Below are positions 1 to 7,097 of a DNA stretch of 7,650 bases, piece after piece. Source of the DNA: Chloroflexota bacterium (GTDB taxonomy: Bacteria; Chloroflexota; Dormibacteria; Dormibacterales; Dormibacteraceae); NCBI GenBank assembly GCA_005880345.1, contig VBGE01000248.1, positions 1 to 7,650 on the forward strand, read 5' to 3'. The translations under genes were made by a program, and so were the position numbers. Numbering within the stretch: the stretch's first letter is position 1; every line of letters begins with the position of its first letter. The notes beneath the pieces were generated by a model. The model searched no databases. It worked only from the letters and a program-made list of their open reading frames with translations, and was not told the origin of the DNA.

Positions 1-685
1 CTATCTCCACCATGGTCTGGAGGAAGCGAAGCTGCAGCGCCCCCTGCTGCGAGGAGATGACCTGGGCGGCGTTGGCCAGGGTTTGCGAGGCCTGGAACTC
101 GCCGTCGGCATTGATGATCTTGGCCCGCTTCTCGCGCTCGGCCTCGGCCTGCTTGGCCATGGCGCGCTGCATCGTCTGCGGCAGCTCCACGTCCTTGATC
201 TCGACCACCGAGACTTTGATGCCCCATGGCTCCGTCTGCTCGTCGATGATCTTCTGCAGGTTCTGGTTGATCCTTTCGCGCTCGGCCAGGAGCTCGTCCA
301 GCGTGGACTGACCGAGAACCGCACGCAGAGTCGTCTGCGCGATCTGCGACGACGCGTTGATGTAGTTGAGCACCTGCACGACCGCCCTCCGAGCGTCGAC
401 GACCTGGAAGTAGATGACCGCATTCACCTTGGCGGTCACGTTGTCCTTGGTGATGACCTCTTGCGGCGGCACCTCGAGAGTGATCGTGCGCAGGTCGATC
501 TTGACCAGGCGGTCGACGCCGAACGGGATGATGAAGAAGAGTCCGGGTCCCTTCAGGGCGATAAGCCGGCCCAGGCGGAATACGACTCCGCGCTCGTACT
601 CGGCCGCGATGCGAAGACTCGAGAAGACCCCGATCAGGACGATGACCAGGATCACGCCGATCACCACCAAGGTCCCTGCGTCCAC
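1..685 (-). CDS. Slipin (stomatin/SPFH-family) membrane protein, partial at its 3' end
   Basis: This is a membrane-anchored SPFH (band 7) scaffold protein that would sit in the cytoplasmic membrane and oligomerise. 228 codons are visible before the window edge. It begins with a GTG and a single hydrophobic anchor (about residues 5-23). Next comes the family signature [14 protein letters not shown] at about residues 27-40, and [13 protein letters not shown] near 47-58. The SPFH core follows, with [13 protein letters not shown] at about 71-83. A charged helical stretch (about 177-200, rich in Ala/Glu/Lys) leads to the conserved end [12 protein letters not shown], where family members usually continue for a few dozen more residues. 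The GTG start overlaps the TAG stop of the upstream nfeD by one base, so translation is probably coupled. In archaeal PH1510/PH1511 the NfeD protease cleaves its partner stomatin; the same partnership is inferred here. The gene is read on the minus strand. Confidence 0.93.
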   Translation of the reverse strand, partial: MDAGTLVVIGVILVIVLIGVFSSLRIAAEYERGVVFRLGRLIALKGPGLFFIIPFGVDRLVKIDLRTITLEVPPQEVITKDNVTAKVNAVIYFQVVDARRAVVQVLNYINASSQIAQTTLRAVLGQSTLDELLAERERINQNLQKIIDEQTEPWGIKVSVVEIKDVELPQTMQRAMAKQAEAEREKRAKIINADGEFQASQTLANAAQVISSQQGALQLRFLQTMVEI

Positions 686-2004
686 TAGCTCTTCTCCTTC
701 GCCTGACCGTTTGCCGGTGCCACCTGCAGCTGGAGGCCATTGCGTGCAACGACGCGGACCGTCGATCCCGCGTGGATCGGCGACTCGGCGGTCGCCCTCC
801 AGAGCGCGCCCGCCACAAAGACTAGACCTTCGGGGGCGATCTCCCCGCGGGCCTCACCGACCGTCCCGACCAGGTTGTCGGCGCCCGACAATGCCGGCTG
901 CCGGCGCGCGGCCCAAACCTTGCGGATGAAGAACCCGAAGAACGTAAGGGTGATCAATGCCGTCAGAGCTGAGGCCACGGGGCTCACGCCGAGGCCGACA
1001 GGACCCGTGTTGATGAGGAACGCCATGCCCAGGACGAGGGCGAAAACACCGCCGACGGAAAGGAATCCGTGCGTCGGCGCCTTCAGGTCGGCGATGAACA
1101 GGATCAGGGCGAGCAGCATCAACAGCGCTCCGGCGATGTTCACCGGGAGGTTGGCCAGGGAGATGATGGCGAGCAGCGCGGCGAGCCCGCCCATGACGCC
1201 AGGCAGGATCAGACCCGGGTTGGACATCTCCGTGATGATTCCGTAGCCGGCGACGATGATCAGCAGCGCCGCAATGGTCGGATCGATCAAGGCGTTGAGG
1301 AAAATCTGCCAGAACGGCATTGCGTAGTCGTCGACGATCGCGTCGGCCGAATGGATGACCAGGCTGCCGTTCGTGCGCGGCACGGTACGGCCGTCGACCT
1401 GCTGGAGCAGGGAGTGGATGTCGGTCGCGATCAGGTCGGCGACGTGCAGCTGCACGGCCTGTTCCGCGTTGATGTTCACACTGTTGCGAACGGCGTCCTC
1501 GGCCCAGTCCGCGTTGCGGCCGTGCATGGAGGCGAGGTTGCGAACCCGCGTCACCGCGTCGTTCAGCACCTTGGCCCCGAGGTCGCCGGTGAGGTTTTCC
1601 CCGGTCGCCTGGATGGGATGGGCCGACCCGATGTTGGTGCCGGGCGCCATCGCCAGCACGTCAGCGGCCTGGGCCACGAACAGTCCGGCCGACGCGGCGC
1701 GAGCGCCGGTGGGATAGACGTAGACGATCACCGGCACCTTGCTGTTGAGGAGGCTGGTCACGATCTCGTCCATCGAGGTGGAGATGCCGCCGGGCGTGTT
1801 CATGACGACGAGCAGCGCATCCGCGTGATCGTTCTCGGCGCGCGTGACGGCGCTCTGGATGTAGGCGGACATGATGTTGTTGATGTCGCCGTTGAGGTCT
1901 GCCTGCTCGACGTGTGGAGTGGAGGCGGCGGCGTTGAGGGGCAGCAGGACGGCCGCCATGACAGGCACGATCCAGGCCAGCCGCAGCGCCGTCATGGGCC
2001 GCAT
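685..2004 (-). CDS. Long-form NfeD: membrane-bound ClpP-class serine protease
   Basis: This is a membrane serine protease of the NfeD/PH1510 type, 439 residues from the start chosen here. It has an N-terminal signal peptide ([14 protein letters not shown] onward, cleavage likely after an Ala-rich segment). A ClpP/crotonase-like domain follows with NTPGG, the catalytic Ser in ARAASAG and a Lys 40 residues later in LGAKVLND, which is the spacing expected of the Ser-Lys dyad. Four to five membrane segments come next. The C-terminal OB-fold (NfeD) domain starts at [12 protein letters not shown]. An upstream in-frame ATG at 2052 would add 16 residues. I prefer 2004 because the extension has poorer G/C third positions (TTA, CAA, CAT, ACT), disrupts a normal signal-peptide n-region, and contains a plausible -10 element just before 2004. 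However, GGAAGG does precede the 2052 ATG. The stop overlaps the slipin start, and the two form an operon. Confidence 0.92.
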   Translation of the reverse strand: MRPMTALRLAWIVPVMAAVLLPLNAAASTPHVEQADLNGDINNIMSAYIQSAVTRAENDHADALLVVMNTPGGISTSMDEIVTSLLNSKVPVIVYVYPTGARAASAGLFVAQAADVLAMAPGTNIGSAHPIQATGENLTGDLGAKVLNDAVTRVRNLASMHGRNADWAEDAVRNSVNINAEQAVQLHVADLIATDIHSLLQQVDGRTVPRTNGSLVIHSADAIVDDYAMPFWQIFLNALIDPTIAALLIIVAGYGIITEMSNPGLILPGVMGGLAALLAIISLANLPVNIAGALLMLLALILFIADLKAPTHGFLSVGGVFALVLGMAFLINTGPVGLGVSPVASALTALITLTFFGFFIRKVWAARRQPALSGADNLVGTVGEARGEIAPEGLVFVAGALWRATAESPIHAGSTVRVVARNGLQLQVAPANGQAKEKS

Positions 2005-2041
2005 GTGCCGAGTATGGCAAGGCGGGCGGCTGCGTTGTAAA
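2005..2041 (-). promoter_or_regulatory. Candidate leaderless promoter for nfeD-slipin
   Basis: On the minus strand, TTTACA (2041-2036) and CATACT (2016-2011) are separated by 19 bases. CATACT ends six bases before the ATG at 2004, the geometry of a leaderless transcript that starts on or near the start codon. The -10 has C instead of T at its first base and the spacer is long, so this is a tentative call. It agrees with the signal-peptide and codon-use evidence for the 2004 start. Confidence 0.35.
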
Positions 2042-2083
2042 ACGTGGAACATCGCGCCTTCCGGAGGCTCGCAAGGCCGGGCG

Positions 2084-2089
2084 TAGAAT
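2084..2089 (+). promoter_or_regulatory. Candidate -10 element for the sigma-like/gcv run
   Basis: TAGAAT differs from the TATAAT consensus at one position and lies 10 bases before the ATG at 2100. No convincing -35 is seen (the best is TTCCGG at 2059-2064, spacer 19). There is no Shine-Dalgarno sequence between it and the ATG, so the transcript would have a leader of only a few bases. It faces away from the nfeD promoter in a very short divergent region. Confidence 0.4.
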
Positions 2090-2099
2090 CGGTTTCTCG

Positions 2100-2708
2100 A
2101 TGGAGTCGCATCAAATCCAGCCTGACGATGACGACACGATCATGCGCGACCTCAAGCGTCAGGCCGCGAGCACGCCGCCGCTCGGCCGAAGTGAGGAAGC
2201 GACCCTCCTCGAGAAGTCGGCGCGGGGCGATGTCAAGAGCCGTGACCGCGTGGTCGCCGCCCACCTGGGCATGGTGATTCGGCTGGCCGAGGCCCGCGAT
2301 ACCCAGACTTTGTCGGTCCCCGACCTGGTCCAGGAGGGATCGATCGGCCTGGTCGAGGCCGTGTCCACGTTCGCCAACAGCGGCGAGCCTGACTTCGCCC
2401 AATTCGCCGAGTCGCGGGTCTCCGCGCAGATGGACGGCGCCATCGCCGCAGAGGGGGCCGCGGTACGTGAAGGCGAGCTCCTGGTGACCGCCGCCAGCGA
2501 CTACGAGCGCACTGAGCTGCTGCTCCGGCGCGAGCTCGGGCGGACGGCGACCGAGGCCGAGATCGCGGAAAAGCTCGAATGGACGGTCGAGCGCACCCGC
2601 TACGTGGCCCAGGTCGTGGCCGAAGCCCGGCGTCGCCACGATGAGGAGCTGCTCGAGTTCATCGATCCGGCCGCAATCGATTTCGACGACACGGTTGACG
2701 GCGAGTAG
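2100..2708 (+). CDS. Truncated sigma-70-like protein (regions 1.2, 2 and 3 only)
   Basis: This is a 202-residue protein resembling the first part of a housekeeping-type sigma factor. A degenerate region 1.2 covers about residues 13-44 (PLGRSEEATLLEKSARGD). Region 2.1 is VVAAHLGMVIRLAEA (51-65). Region 2.2, the segment that binds the polymerase beta' clamp, is well kept as DLVQEGSIGLVEAV (75-88). In the region 2.3/2.4 stretch the usual FSTYATWWIR reads FAQFAESRVS (99-108), so the paired tryptophans used in -10 recognition and melting are absent. A region 3 helix set is clear (ELGRTATEAEIAEKL, 145-159). The protein then ends in an acidic tail (DEELLEFID to VDGE) that resembles region 3.2, with no region 4 to read the -35. 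No region 4 is encoded downstream because gcvT begins at once. It could be a specialised or decoy polymerase-binding factor, or a decaying paralogue; the function is unknown. It heads the gcv run. Confidence 0.8.
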   Translation: MESHQIQPDDDDTIMRDLKRQAASTPPLGRSEEATLLEKSARGDVKSRDRVVAAHLGMVIRLAEARDTQTLSVPDLVQEGSIGLVEAVSTFANSGEPDFAQFAESRVSAQMDGAIAAEGAAVREGELLVTAASDYERTELLLRRELGRTATEAEIAEKLEWTVERTRYVAQVVAEARRRHDEELLEFIDPAAIDFDDTVDGE

Positions 2709-3750
2709 CGCGCTGAAGCGCACGCCGCTCTACGACCGCCACGTCGCGCTCGGCGCGCGCATGGTCGATTTCGGCGGCTGGGAGATGCCCCAGCAGTACA
2801 GCTCCATCCGCGACGAGCATTTCGCGGTCCGCCGCGCCGCCGGCCTGTTCGACGTCTCGCACATGGGCCGCTTCCGCATCGCGGGGGAGTCGGCGCCGGC
2901 GTTCCTCCAGAACCTGGTCACCAACGACGTCGCGTCGCTGGTCCGCGGCCAAGCCCAGTACAACCTCCTGTGCAACGAGCAGGGCGGGATCGTCGACGAC
3001 CTCGTCGTTTACCGGGGTGGCGAGGGGTTCTTCGTCGTCGTCAATGCCTCGAATCGGGAGAAGGACCTCGAGTGGTTCAGGTCGCATGCGCCCTCGGACG
3101 TCGAGATCGAAGACCGCACCTTCGAGCTCGGCCTCATTGCGTTCCAGGGCCCGCGGTCAGAGGAGCTGCTGCCATGCGAGGGGCTTGACGCGATCCCATA
3201 CTTCGGCTTCGGTCAGGGAGACGTTGCCGGCATCCACGCTCTCATCTCGCGCACGGGCTACACCGGGGAGGACGGCTTCGAGCTGTTCATCGCGGGCGAC
3301 CGCATCGGCGATGCCTGGGACGCGATCCTCGAGCACGGCAAGTCCGCCGGCGTGCTGCCCGCCGGGCTCGGAGCGCGCGACGCGACCCGACTCGAAGCCG
3401 CGCTGCGACTGTGGGGCAACGAAATGGACGAGACGGTCAATCCATATGAGGCCGGGCTGGGCTGGACGGTGAAGCTCGGCAAGGGCGACTTCATGGGCCG
3501 TGGCGCACTCGAGAAGATCAAGGCGGACGGACCGCGGCGCCAGCTGGTCATTGTCACCAGCGGCACCCATTCCTTCTTCCTCGGGTACCCGATCGCGCTC
3601 GCGATGGTGGAAGCGCGATCATTGCAGGTCGGAGATCAGGCCGTGGTCGAGGTCCGGGGCAGGGAGGCTCCGGCCGACGTGGTGAAGCTGCCGTTCTATC
3701 GCGGCTCGGCCCGCTCAATCAGCGAGAAGAAGGAGAGTCGCCATGGCTGA
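2695..3750 (+). CDS. gcvT: Aminomethyltransferase, glycine cleavage T-protein, with shortened C-terminal domain
   Basis: T-protein takes the aminomethyl group from lipoyl-GcvH and, with tetrahydrofolate, forms 5,10-methylenetetrahydrofolate and ammonia. Conserved blocks are present: KRTPLYDRHVALGARMVDFGGWEMP at the start, FDVSHMG (52-58), GGIVDDLVVY with the catalytic Asp at 101, GYTGEDGFEL, GLGARDATRLEAALRL and NEMDETVNPYEAGLGW. The proposed start is TTG 2695, which overlaps the end of the sigma-like gene by 14 bases. It gives the expected N-terminus (MTASSALKRTPLYD) but has no clear ribosome site. An ATG at 2641 would add 18 unrelated residues, and a CTG at 2713 is also possible. The protein has 351 residues, slightly short. 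Compared from memory with E. coli GcvT, about 28 residues are missing in frame between QLV (283-285) and IVTSGT (286-291), and the usual TSGTFSPTLG reads TSGTHSFFLG. The end (VVKLPFYR) is normal. Folate-site integrity is therefore in doubt. Confidence 0.93.
   Translation: MTASSALKRTPLYDRHVALGARMVDFGGWEMPQQYSSIRDEHFAVRRAAGLFDVSHMGRFRIAGESAPAFLQNLVTNDVASLVRGQAQYNLLCNEQGGIVDDLVVYRGGEGFFVVVNASNREKDLEWFRSHAPSDVEIEDRTFELGLIAFQGPRSEELLPCEGLDAIPYFGFGQGDVAGIHALISRTGYTGEDGFELFIAGDRIGDAWDAILEHGKSAGVLPAGLGARDATRLEAALRLWGNEMDETVNPYEAGLGWTVKLGKGDFMGRGALEKIKADGPRRQLVIVTSGTHSFFLGYPIALAMVEARSLQVGDQAVVEVRGREAPADVVKLPFYRGSARSISEKKESRHG
3730..3735 (+). promoter_or_regulatory. Strong ribosome binding site of gcvH
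   Basis: AAGGAG lies seven bases before the gcvH ATG and inside the last codons of gcvT. It is the only textbook Shine-Dalgarno sequence seen among the genes of this run, which may favour higher synthesis of the small carrier protein. Confidence 0.75.
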
Positions 3751-4123
3751 CCGTCGCTACAGCAAGACACACGAGTGGGTCATGGTCGATGGCAAGGAGG
3801 CGACGATCGGGATCACCGATTTCGCGCAGTCGCAGTTGGGCGACGTGGTGTTCCTCGAGCTGCCCGCCGCCGGACGCAAGTTGGCCGAGCGCGAGAGCTT
3901 CGGTGTGGTCGAGTCGGTCAAGGCGGCCAGCGACCTGTTTTCGCCGGTAGGAGGGCGCATCACGTCGGTGAACGAGAAGCTGGCCGCCAAGCCTGAGCTC
4001 ATCAACTCCGACCCTTACGGCGAAGGCTGGATCCTCAAGCTCGAGCTGGCGGGCGAGCTGCCTCCCGACCTGATGGACGAAGCGGCCTACAAGAAGTCGG
4101 CCGAGGAGTCGGCGGGACACTAG
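3743..4123 (+). CDS. gcvH: Glycine cleavage system H protein (lipoyl carrier)
   Basis: This is a 126-residue carrier whose lipoyl arm shuttles the aminomethyl group from P-protein to T-protein and is then re-oxidised by L-protein. The N-terminal YSKTHEWV and the block GITDFAQSQLGDVVFLELP are typical. The lipoylation site is Lys60 in VESVKAASDLFSPVGG. NEKLAAKPELINSDPYGEGWILKLEL completes the lipoyl-domain hammerhead fold. Length is normal for the family. The ATG overlaps the gcvT end by eight bases and is preceded by AAGGAG at seven-base spacing. The stop TAG is directly followed by the gcvPA GTG. Lipoylation genes (lipA/lipB or lplA) and lpd are not in this window. Confidence 0.97.
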   Translation: MADRRYSKTHEWVMVDGKEATIGITDFAQSQLGDVVFLELPAAGRKLAERESFGVVESVKAASDLFSPVGGRITSVNEKLAAKPELINSDPYGEGWILKLELAGELPPDLMDEAAYKKSAEESAGH

Positions 4124-5416
4124 GTGCCCTACCTCGTCCATTCCCCCGAAGACCGCTCCGCCATGCTCGAGACGATCGGTGTCAAGTCGATCAACGACCT
4201 GCTTGTGGACATCCCACAATCGCTGCGCCTGAGATCACTCCAGCTGCCGGCCGGGCTGTCGGAGTTCGAGACGATGGCGGAGGTCGCGGCGCTCGCCGGA
4301 CGCAACCGCGTCTTCCCGGACAGGCTGACTTTCCGAGGCGGCGGCGTGTATCGCCGTTTCATCCCGTCTGCCGTGGCTGCAGTGACCTCGAAGCCCGAGT
4401 TCTACACCGCCTATACGCCATACCAGGCCGAGGCGAGCCAGGGCACCCTCCAGGCGATCTTCGAGTACCAGACACTCATCGCCGAGCTGACCGGCCTCGA
4501 CGTATCCAACGCCTCGCTGTACGACGGTGCGACCGCCGTGGCCGAGGCGGCCATGATGGCGCACGTCCACAACGGCCGCGACGAGGTCCTGGTCTCGGGG
4601 TACCTGCACCCCGAGTACGTCCAGGTGCTGCGCGCCTTCAGTGAGGCACGCGGGATCAAGGTGCGCAAGGGCGGCGAGCCGAACAAGAAGACCGCGGCCG
4701 TGATCTTCCAGCAGCCCGACTTCCTCGGCCTGCTCGTGGATCCCCGCGCTTTGACCACGGCAGCGCACGACGCCGGCGCGCTGGCCATTGCTTGCGTGGA
4801 TCCCATCAGCCTTGCGGTCCTTGCTCCGCCAGGCGAGTACGGCGCCGACATCGCCGTCGGTGAGGGCCAGCAGCTCGGCATGGCGCCGAGCTTCGGCGGT
4901 CCGCACGTCGGGTTCATCGCCTGCAGGAAGGAGCTGGTCCGCAAGCTGCCCGGCCGCCTGGTGGGCACCGCGCACGACGTGCAGGGCCGTCGCGGCTTCG
5001 TCCTGGCTCTGGCGGCGCGCGAGCAGCACATCCGCCGCGAGAAGGCGACCTCCAACATCTGCACCAATCACTCCCTCTGCGCCCTCGCTGCCGCGGTCTA
5101 CCTGACCTACATGGGCCCATACGGCCTGCGCCAGGTCGCCGAGGTCAGCTTCAAGCGGGCCCATGCTCTCGCCGAGCGGCTGGCCGCGCTGCCCGGCTGG
5201 GAGATGGCCTTCCCCGAGCGCCGGTTCCTCAACGAGTTCCCGGTCCGAGTGCCGAAATCATCGGCGGTCGTGCGCAAGCTGGCGCGCAAGGGCATCCTCG
5301 GCGGCCTCGATGTCAGCCGTTGGTTCCGCGAGCTCAAGGGCGTGCTGACCTTCACCTGCACTGAGGTGAACGACGCCAAGGCGCTTGACGAGCTCGTGGC
5401 GGCGCTGGAGTCATGA
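4124..5416 (+). CDS. gcvPA: Glycine dehydrogenase (decarboxylating) subunit 1, P-protein alpha
   Basis: This is the N-terminal half of a split P-protein. With GcvPB it forms the PLP enzyme that decarboxylates glycine and loads GcvH. The 430-residue protein starts at a GTG abutting the gcvH stop. [19 protein letters not shown] matches the family N-terminus, supporting GTG despite the lack of a good ribosome site. Hallmarks follow: [15 protein letters not shown] (70-84), [20 protein letters not shown] (94-113), [15 protein letters not shown] (129-143), FQQPDFLG (195-202), [18 protein letters not shown] (235-252), SFGGPHVGF and [17 protein letters not shown]. The alpha subunit carries no PLP lysine, as expected. 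Expression is probably by translational coupling to gcvH. The stop overlaps the gcvPB start as ATGA. Confidence 0.97.
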   Translation: MPYLVHSPEDRSAMLETIGVKSINDLLVDIPQSLRLRSLQLPAGLSEFETMAEVAALAGRNRVFPDRLTFRGGGVYRRFIPSAVAAVTSKPEFYTAYTPYQAEASQGTLQAIFEYQTLIAELTGLDVSNASLYDGATAVAEAAMMAHVHNGRDEVLVSGYLHPEYVQVLRAFSEARGIKVRKGGEPNKKTAAVIFQQPDFLGLLVDPRALTTAAHDAGALAIACVDPISLAVLAPPGEYGADIAVGEGQQLGMAPSFGGPHVGFIACRKELVRKLPGRLVGTAHDVQGRRGFVLALAAREQHIRREKATSNICTNHSLCALAAAVYLTYMGPYGLRQVAEVSFKRAHALAERLAALPGWEMAFPERRFLNEFPVRVPKSSAVVRKLARKGILGGLDVSRWFRELKGVLTFTCTEVNDAKALDELVAALES

Positions 5417-6912
5417 CCGAGCCGCTGAGCTTCGAGCTGAGCCGGCCTGCGGTCGACCCACCCCGCCTGCCAGGCGCCGAGGAGGGCGGGGCCGCGCTCG
5501 GTGACGTCCTACCCGGGGAGCTCTTGCGTTCCAGGCCGCCCGGCCTGCCCCGCCTGAGCGAACCCGAGCTCATGCGGCACTACAGCCGCCTGGCCTCGCT
5601 CAACTACTCGATCAGCGAGAACTTCTATCCGCTGGGCAGCTGCACGATGAAGTACAACCCCGTCGCCAACGAGGCGGCGGCGGCGCTGCCTGGCTTCGCC
5701 GGCCTCCACCCGTACCAGGACGAGGAGACGGTGCAGGGCGCGCTGGAGCTGATGTGGCGCCTCGAGCAGGCGCTCTGCGCGGTCGTCGGCGTCGACCGGG
5801 TGACCCTCCAGCCGGCGGCGGGCGCCCACGGCGAGTGGACGGCGTTGCGCATGATCCGGGCCTATCAGCACTCCAAAGGCGAGGCCCGCACCGAGGTGCT
5901 GGTCCCCGACTCGGCCCACGGCACCAACCCGGCCAGCGCCGCCCTCAGCGGCTTCCAGGTGGTCGAGGTCCTTTCGGGACCCGACGGGCGGATCAGCCTG
6001 GCCGACCTCGAGTCGAAGCTCTCGCCACGGACTGCCGCCCTGATGTTGACCAATCCCAACACCTTGGGCCTCTTTGAGCGCGAGATACTGGATATAGCCG
6101 AGCTTGTGCATTCCACCGGCGCCATGCTGTACTACGACGGCGCCAATCTCAACGCCTTCATGGGCATCTGCCGGCCGGGCGACATGGGTTTCGACGCGGT
6201 GCACATGAACCTGCACAAGACCTTCACCACGCCGCACGGGGGCGGCGGGCCGGGAGCGGGGCCGGTCGGCGTCAAGTCGGAGCTGGTGCCCTTCCTGCCC
6301 AGCCCGACGGTGGAGCGGACCGACGGCCACCTGACGCTGGATCACAAGCACCCGCAGTCGATCGGCCGGGTCCGGAGCTTCTATGGCAACTTCGGGATGC
6401 TGGTCCGCGCGTACACGTACATCCTGGCCATGGGCGGCGACGGCCTGAGCCAGGCGTCGCAGGACGCAGTCCTCTCCGCGAACTACCTCCGCAAGCTGGT
6501 CGAGGGCGACCTGGAGATGCCGCACGACGGCCCCTGCATGCATGAGTTCGTGGCCAGCGCCAACCACCTGAACCACGAGAACGGGGTCCGGGCGCTCGAC
6601 ATCGCCAAGGCGCTCCTGGATCGCCAGTTCTACGCCCCCACCGTCTACTTCCCGCTCGTGGTGCCGGAGGCGATCATGGTGGAGCCGACCGAAACCGAGA
6701 GCAAGGCCACTCTGGACTCCTTCGCCCACGCCATCAAGGAGATCGTGGCCGAGGCCAGGACCAACCCCCAGGGCCTCCACGAGGAGCCAAAAAACACCCC
6801 TGTCGGGCGTCTGGACGAGGTGGCGGCCGCGCGGCGCATCAACGCCTACCTGCAGGGCCAGAGCGAGGACCCGGTTTTGCGCTGGAAATCACCTTCCGAA
6901 ACCGCCTCCTGA
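5413..6912 (+). CDS. gcvPB: Glycine dehydrogenase (decarboxylating) subunit 2, P-protein beta
   Basis: This is the PLP-carrying half of the split P-protein, at 499 residues a normal length for the family. The N-terminus contains FELSRP, and [13 protein letters not shown] is present at 71-83. The substrate-side block [16 protein letters not shown] spans 166-181 and [12 protein letters not shown] spans 240-251. The PLP Schiff-base lysine is Lys269 in [38 protein letters not shown] (317-334) and [17 protein letters not shown] near 414-430 are also typical. The ATG overlaps the gcvPA TGA by four bases (ATGA), the classic arrangement for termination-reinitiation. GGAG lies only two bases from the ATG, too close for an ordinary ribosome site, which fits coupling. 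It is the last gene of the run and is followed by a weak hairpin. Confidence 0.97.
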   Translation: MTEPLSFELSRPAVDPPRLPGAEEGGAALGDVLPGELLRSRPPGLPRLSEPELMRHYSRLASLNYSISENFYPLGSCTMKYNPVANEAAAALPGFAGLHPYQDEETVQGALELMWRLEQALCAVVGVDRVTLQPAAGAHGEWTALRMIRAYQHSKGEARTEVLVPDSAHGTNPASAALSGFQVVEVLSGPDGRISLADLESKLSPRTAALMLTNPNTLGLFEREILDIAELVHSTGAMLYYDGANLNAFMGICRPGDMGFDAVHMNLHKTFTTPHGGGGPGAGPVGVKSELVPFLPSPTVERTDGHLTLDHKHPQSIGRVRSFYGNFGMLVRAYTYILAMGGDGLSQASQDAVLSANYLRKLVEGDLEMPHDGPCMHEFVASANHLNHENGVRALDIAKALLDRQFYAPTVYFPLVVPEAIMVEPTETESKATLDSFAHAIKEIVAEARTNPQGLHEEPKNTPVGRLDEVAAARRINAYLQGQSEDPVLRWKSPSETAS

Positions 6913-6914
6913 GC

Positions 6915-6947
6915 CGGGCTGTTAAGGCCCGCCCCGAGGCCATTTTC
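6915..6947 (+). terminator. Weak candidate terminator after gcvPB
   Basis: CGGGC (6915-6919) pairs with GCCCG (6927-6931) across a seven-base loop. An alternative GGCC/GGCC stem (6926-6929 with 6938-6941) is followed by ATTTT. Both stems are only four to five base pairs and the T run is short. Termination may be inefficient or may use Rho. Confidence 0.3.
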
Positions 6948-6962
6948 GAATTCAAAATCCGG

Positions 6963-6968
6963 TACAAT
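6963..6968 (+). promoter_or_regulatory. Candidate -10 element of the gyrB promoter
   Basis: TACAAT matches the -10 consensus at five of six bases and lies in an AT-richer patch (from about 6942) inside otherwise GC-rich DNA. No good -35 is visible at 16-18 bases upstream. It would give a leader of roughly 120 bases before the GTG at 7098. Confidence 0.45.
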
Positions 6969-7028
6969 TGGGACTCTGAAGTTCTGCCCAGTTGACCCCC
7001 AAAAGTTCTCCGCGCTGGGAGGCCCGAT

Positions 7029-7038
7029 TTACCGGTAA
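7029..7038. repeat. 10-bp perfect palindrome in the gyrB leader
   Basis: TTACCGGTAA reads identically on both strands. It lies between the candidate promoter and the gyrB start. It could be part of an operator, but a 10-bp palindrome can arise by chance and no second copy was seen. Confidence 0.35.
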
Positions 7039-7097
7039 TGGCGGTTAGAAAACCCCTTCCGGAACGTGGTCCAAGGCCCCAAGCCTTAGGTGCGGAC

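Noticed and set aside
1..423. Arg/Ser-rich frame of 140 codons on the minus strand at the left edge
   Set aside because: Its composition is that of an out-of-frame reading. The slipin frame on the same strand gives a conserved SPFH protein.
1069..2040. Open frame of 323 codons on the plus strand across nfeD
   Set aside because: Low-complexity Arg/Gly/Asp/His-rich translation typical of an antisense shadow; nfeD on the minus strand has full domain support.
2641..2694. ATG 2641 as the start of gcvT
   Set aside because: It would add a Ser-rich stretch not resembling GcvT N-termini; the family alignment begins just after TTG 2695.
4235..5164. Open frame of 309 codons antisense to gcvPA
   Set aside because: No family resemblance; it is a by-product of the scarcity of stop codons in GC-rich DNA.
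5509..6780. Long open frame (423 codons) antisense to gcvPB
   Set aside because: It mirrors the GC-rich codon pattern of gcvPB, shows no recognisable domain, and gcvPB is unmistakable over the same bases.
6992..6997. TTGACC as a -35 for a second gyrB promoter
   Set aside because: The bases 16-18 downstream are GC-rich and contain no -10-like hexamer.
7038..7097. ATG 7038 as the start of gyrB
   Set aside because: Codons here have few G/C third bases, unlike the rest of the window, and a typical GyrB N-terminus begins at GTG 7098. It is not fully excluded.
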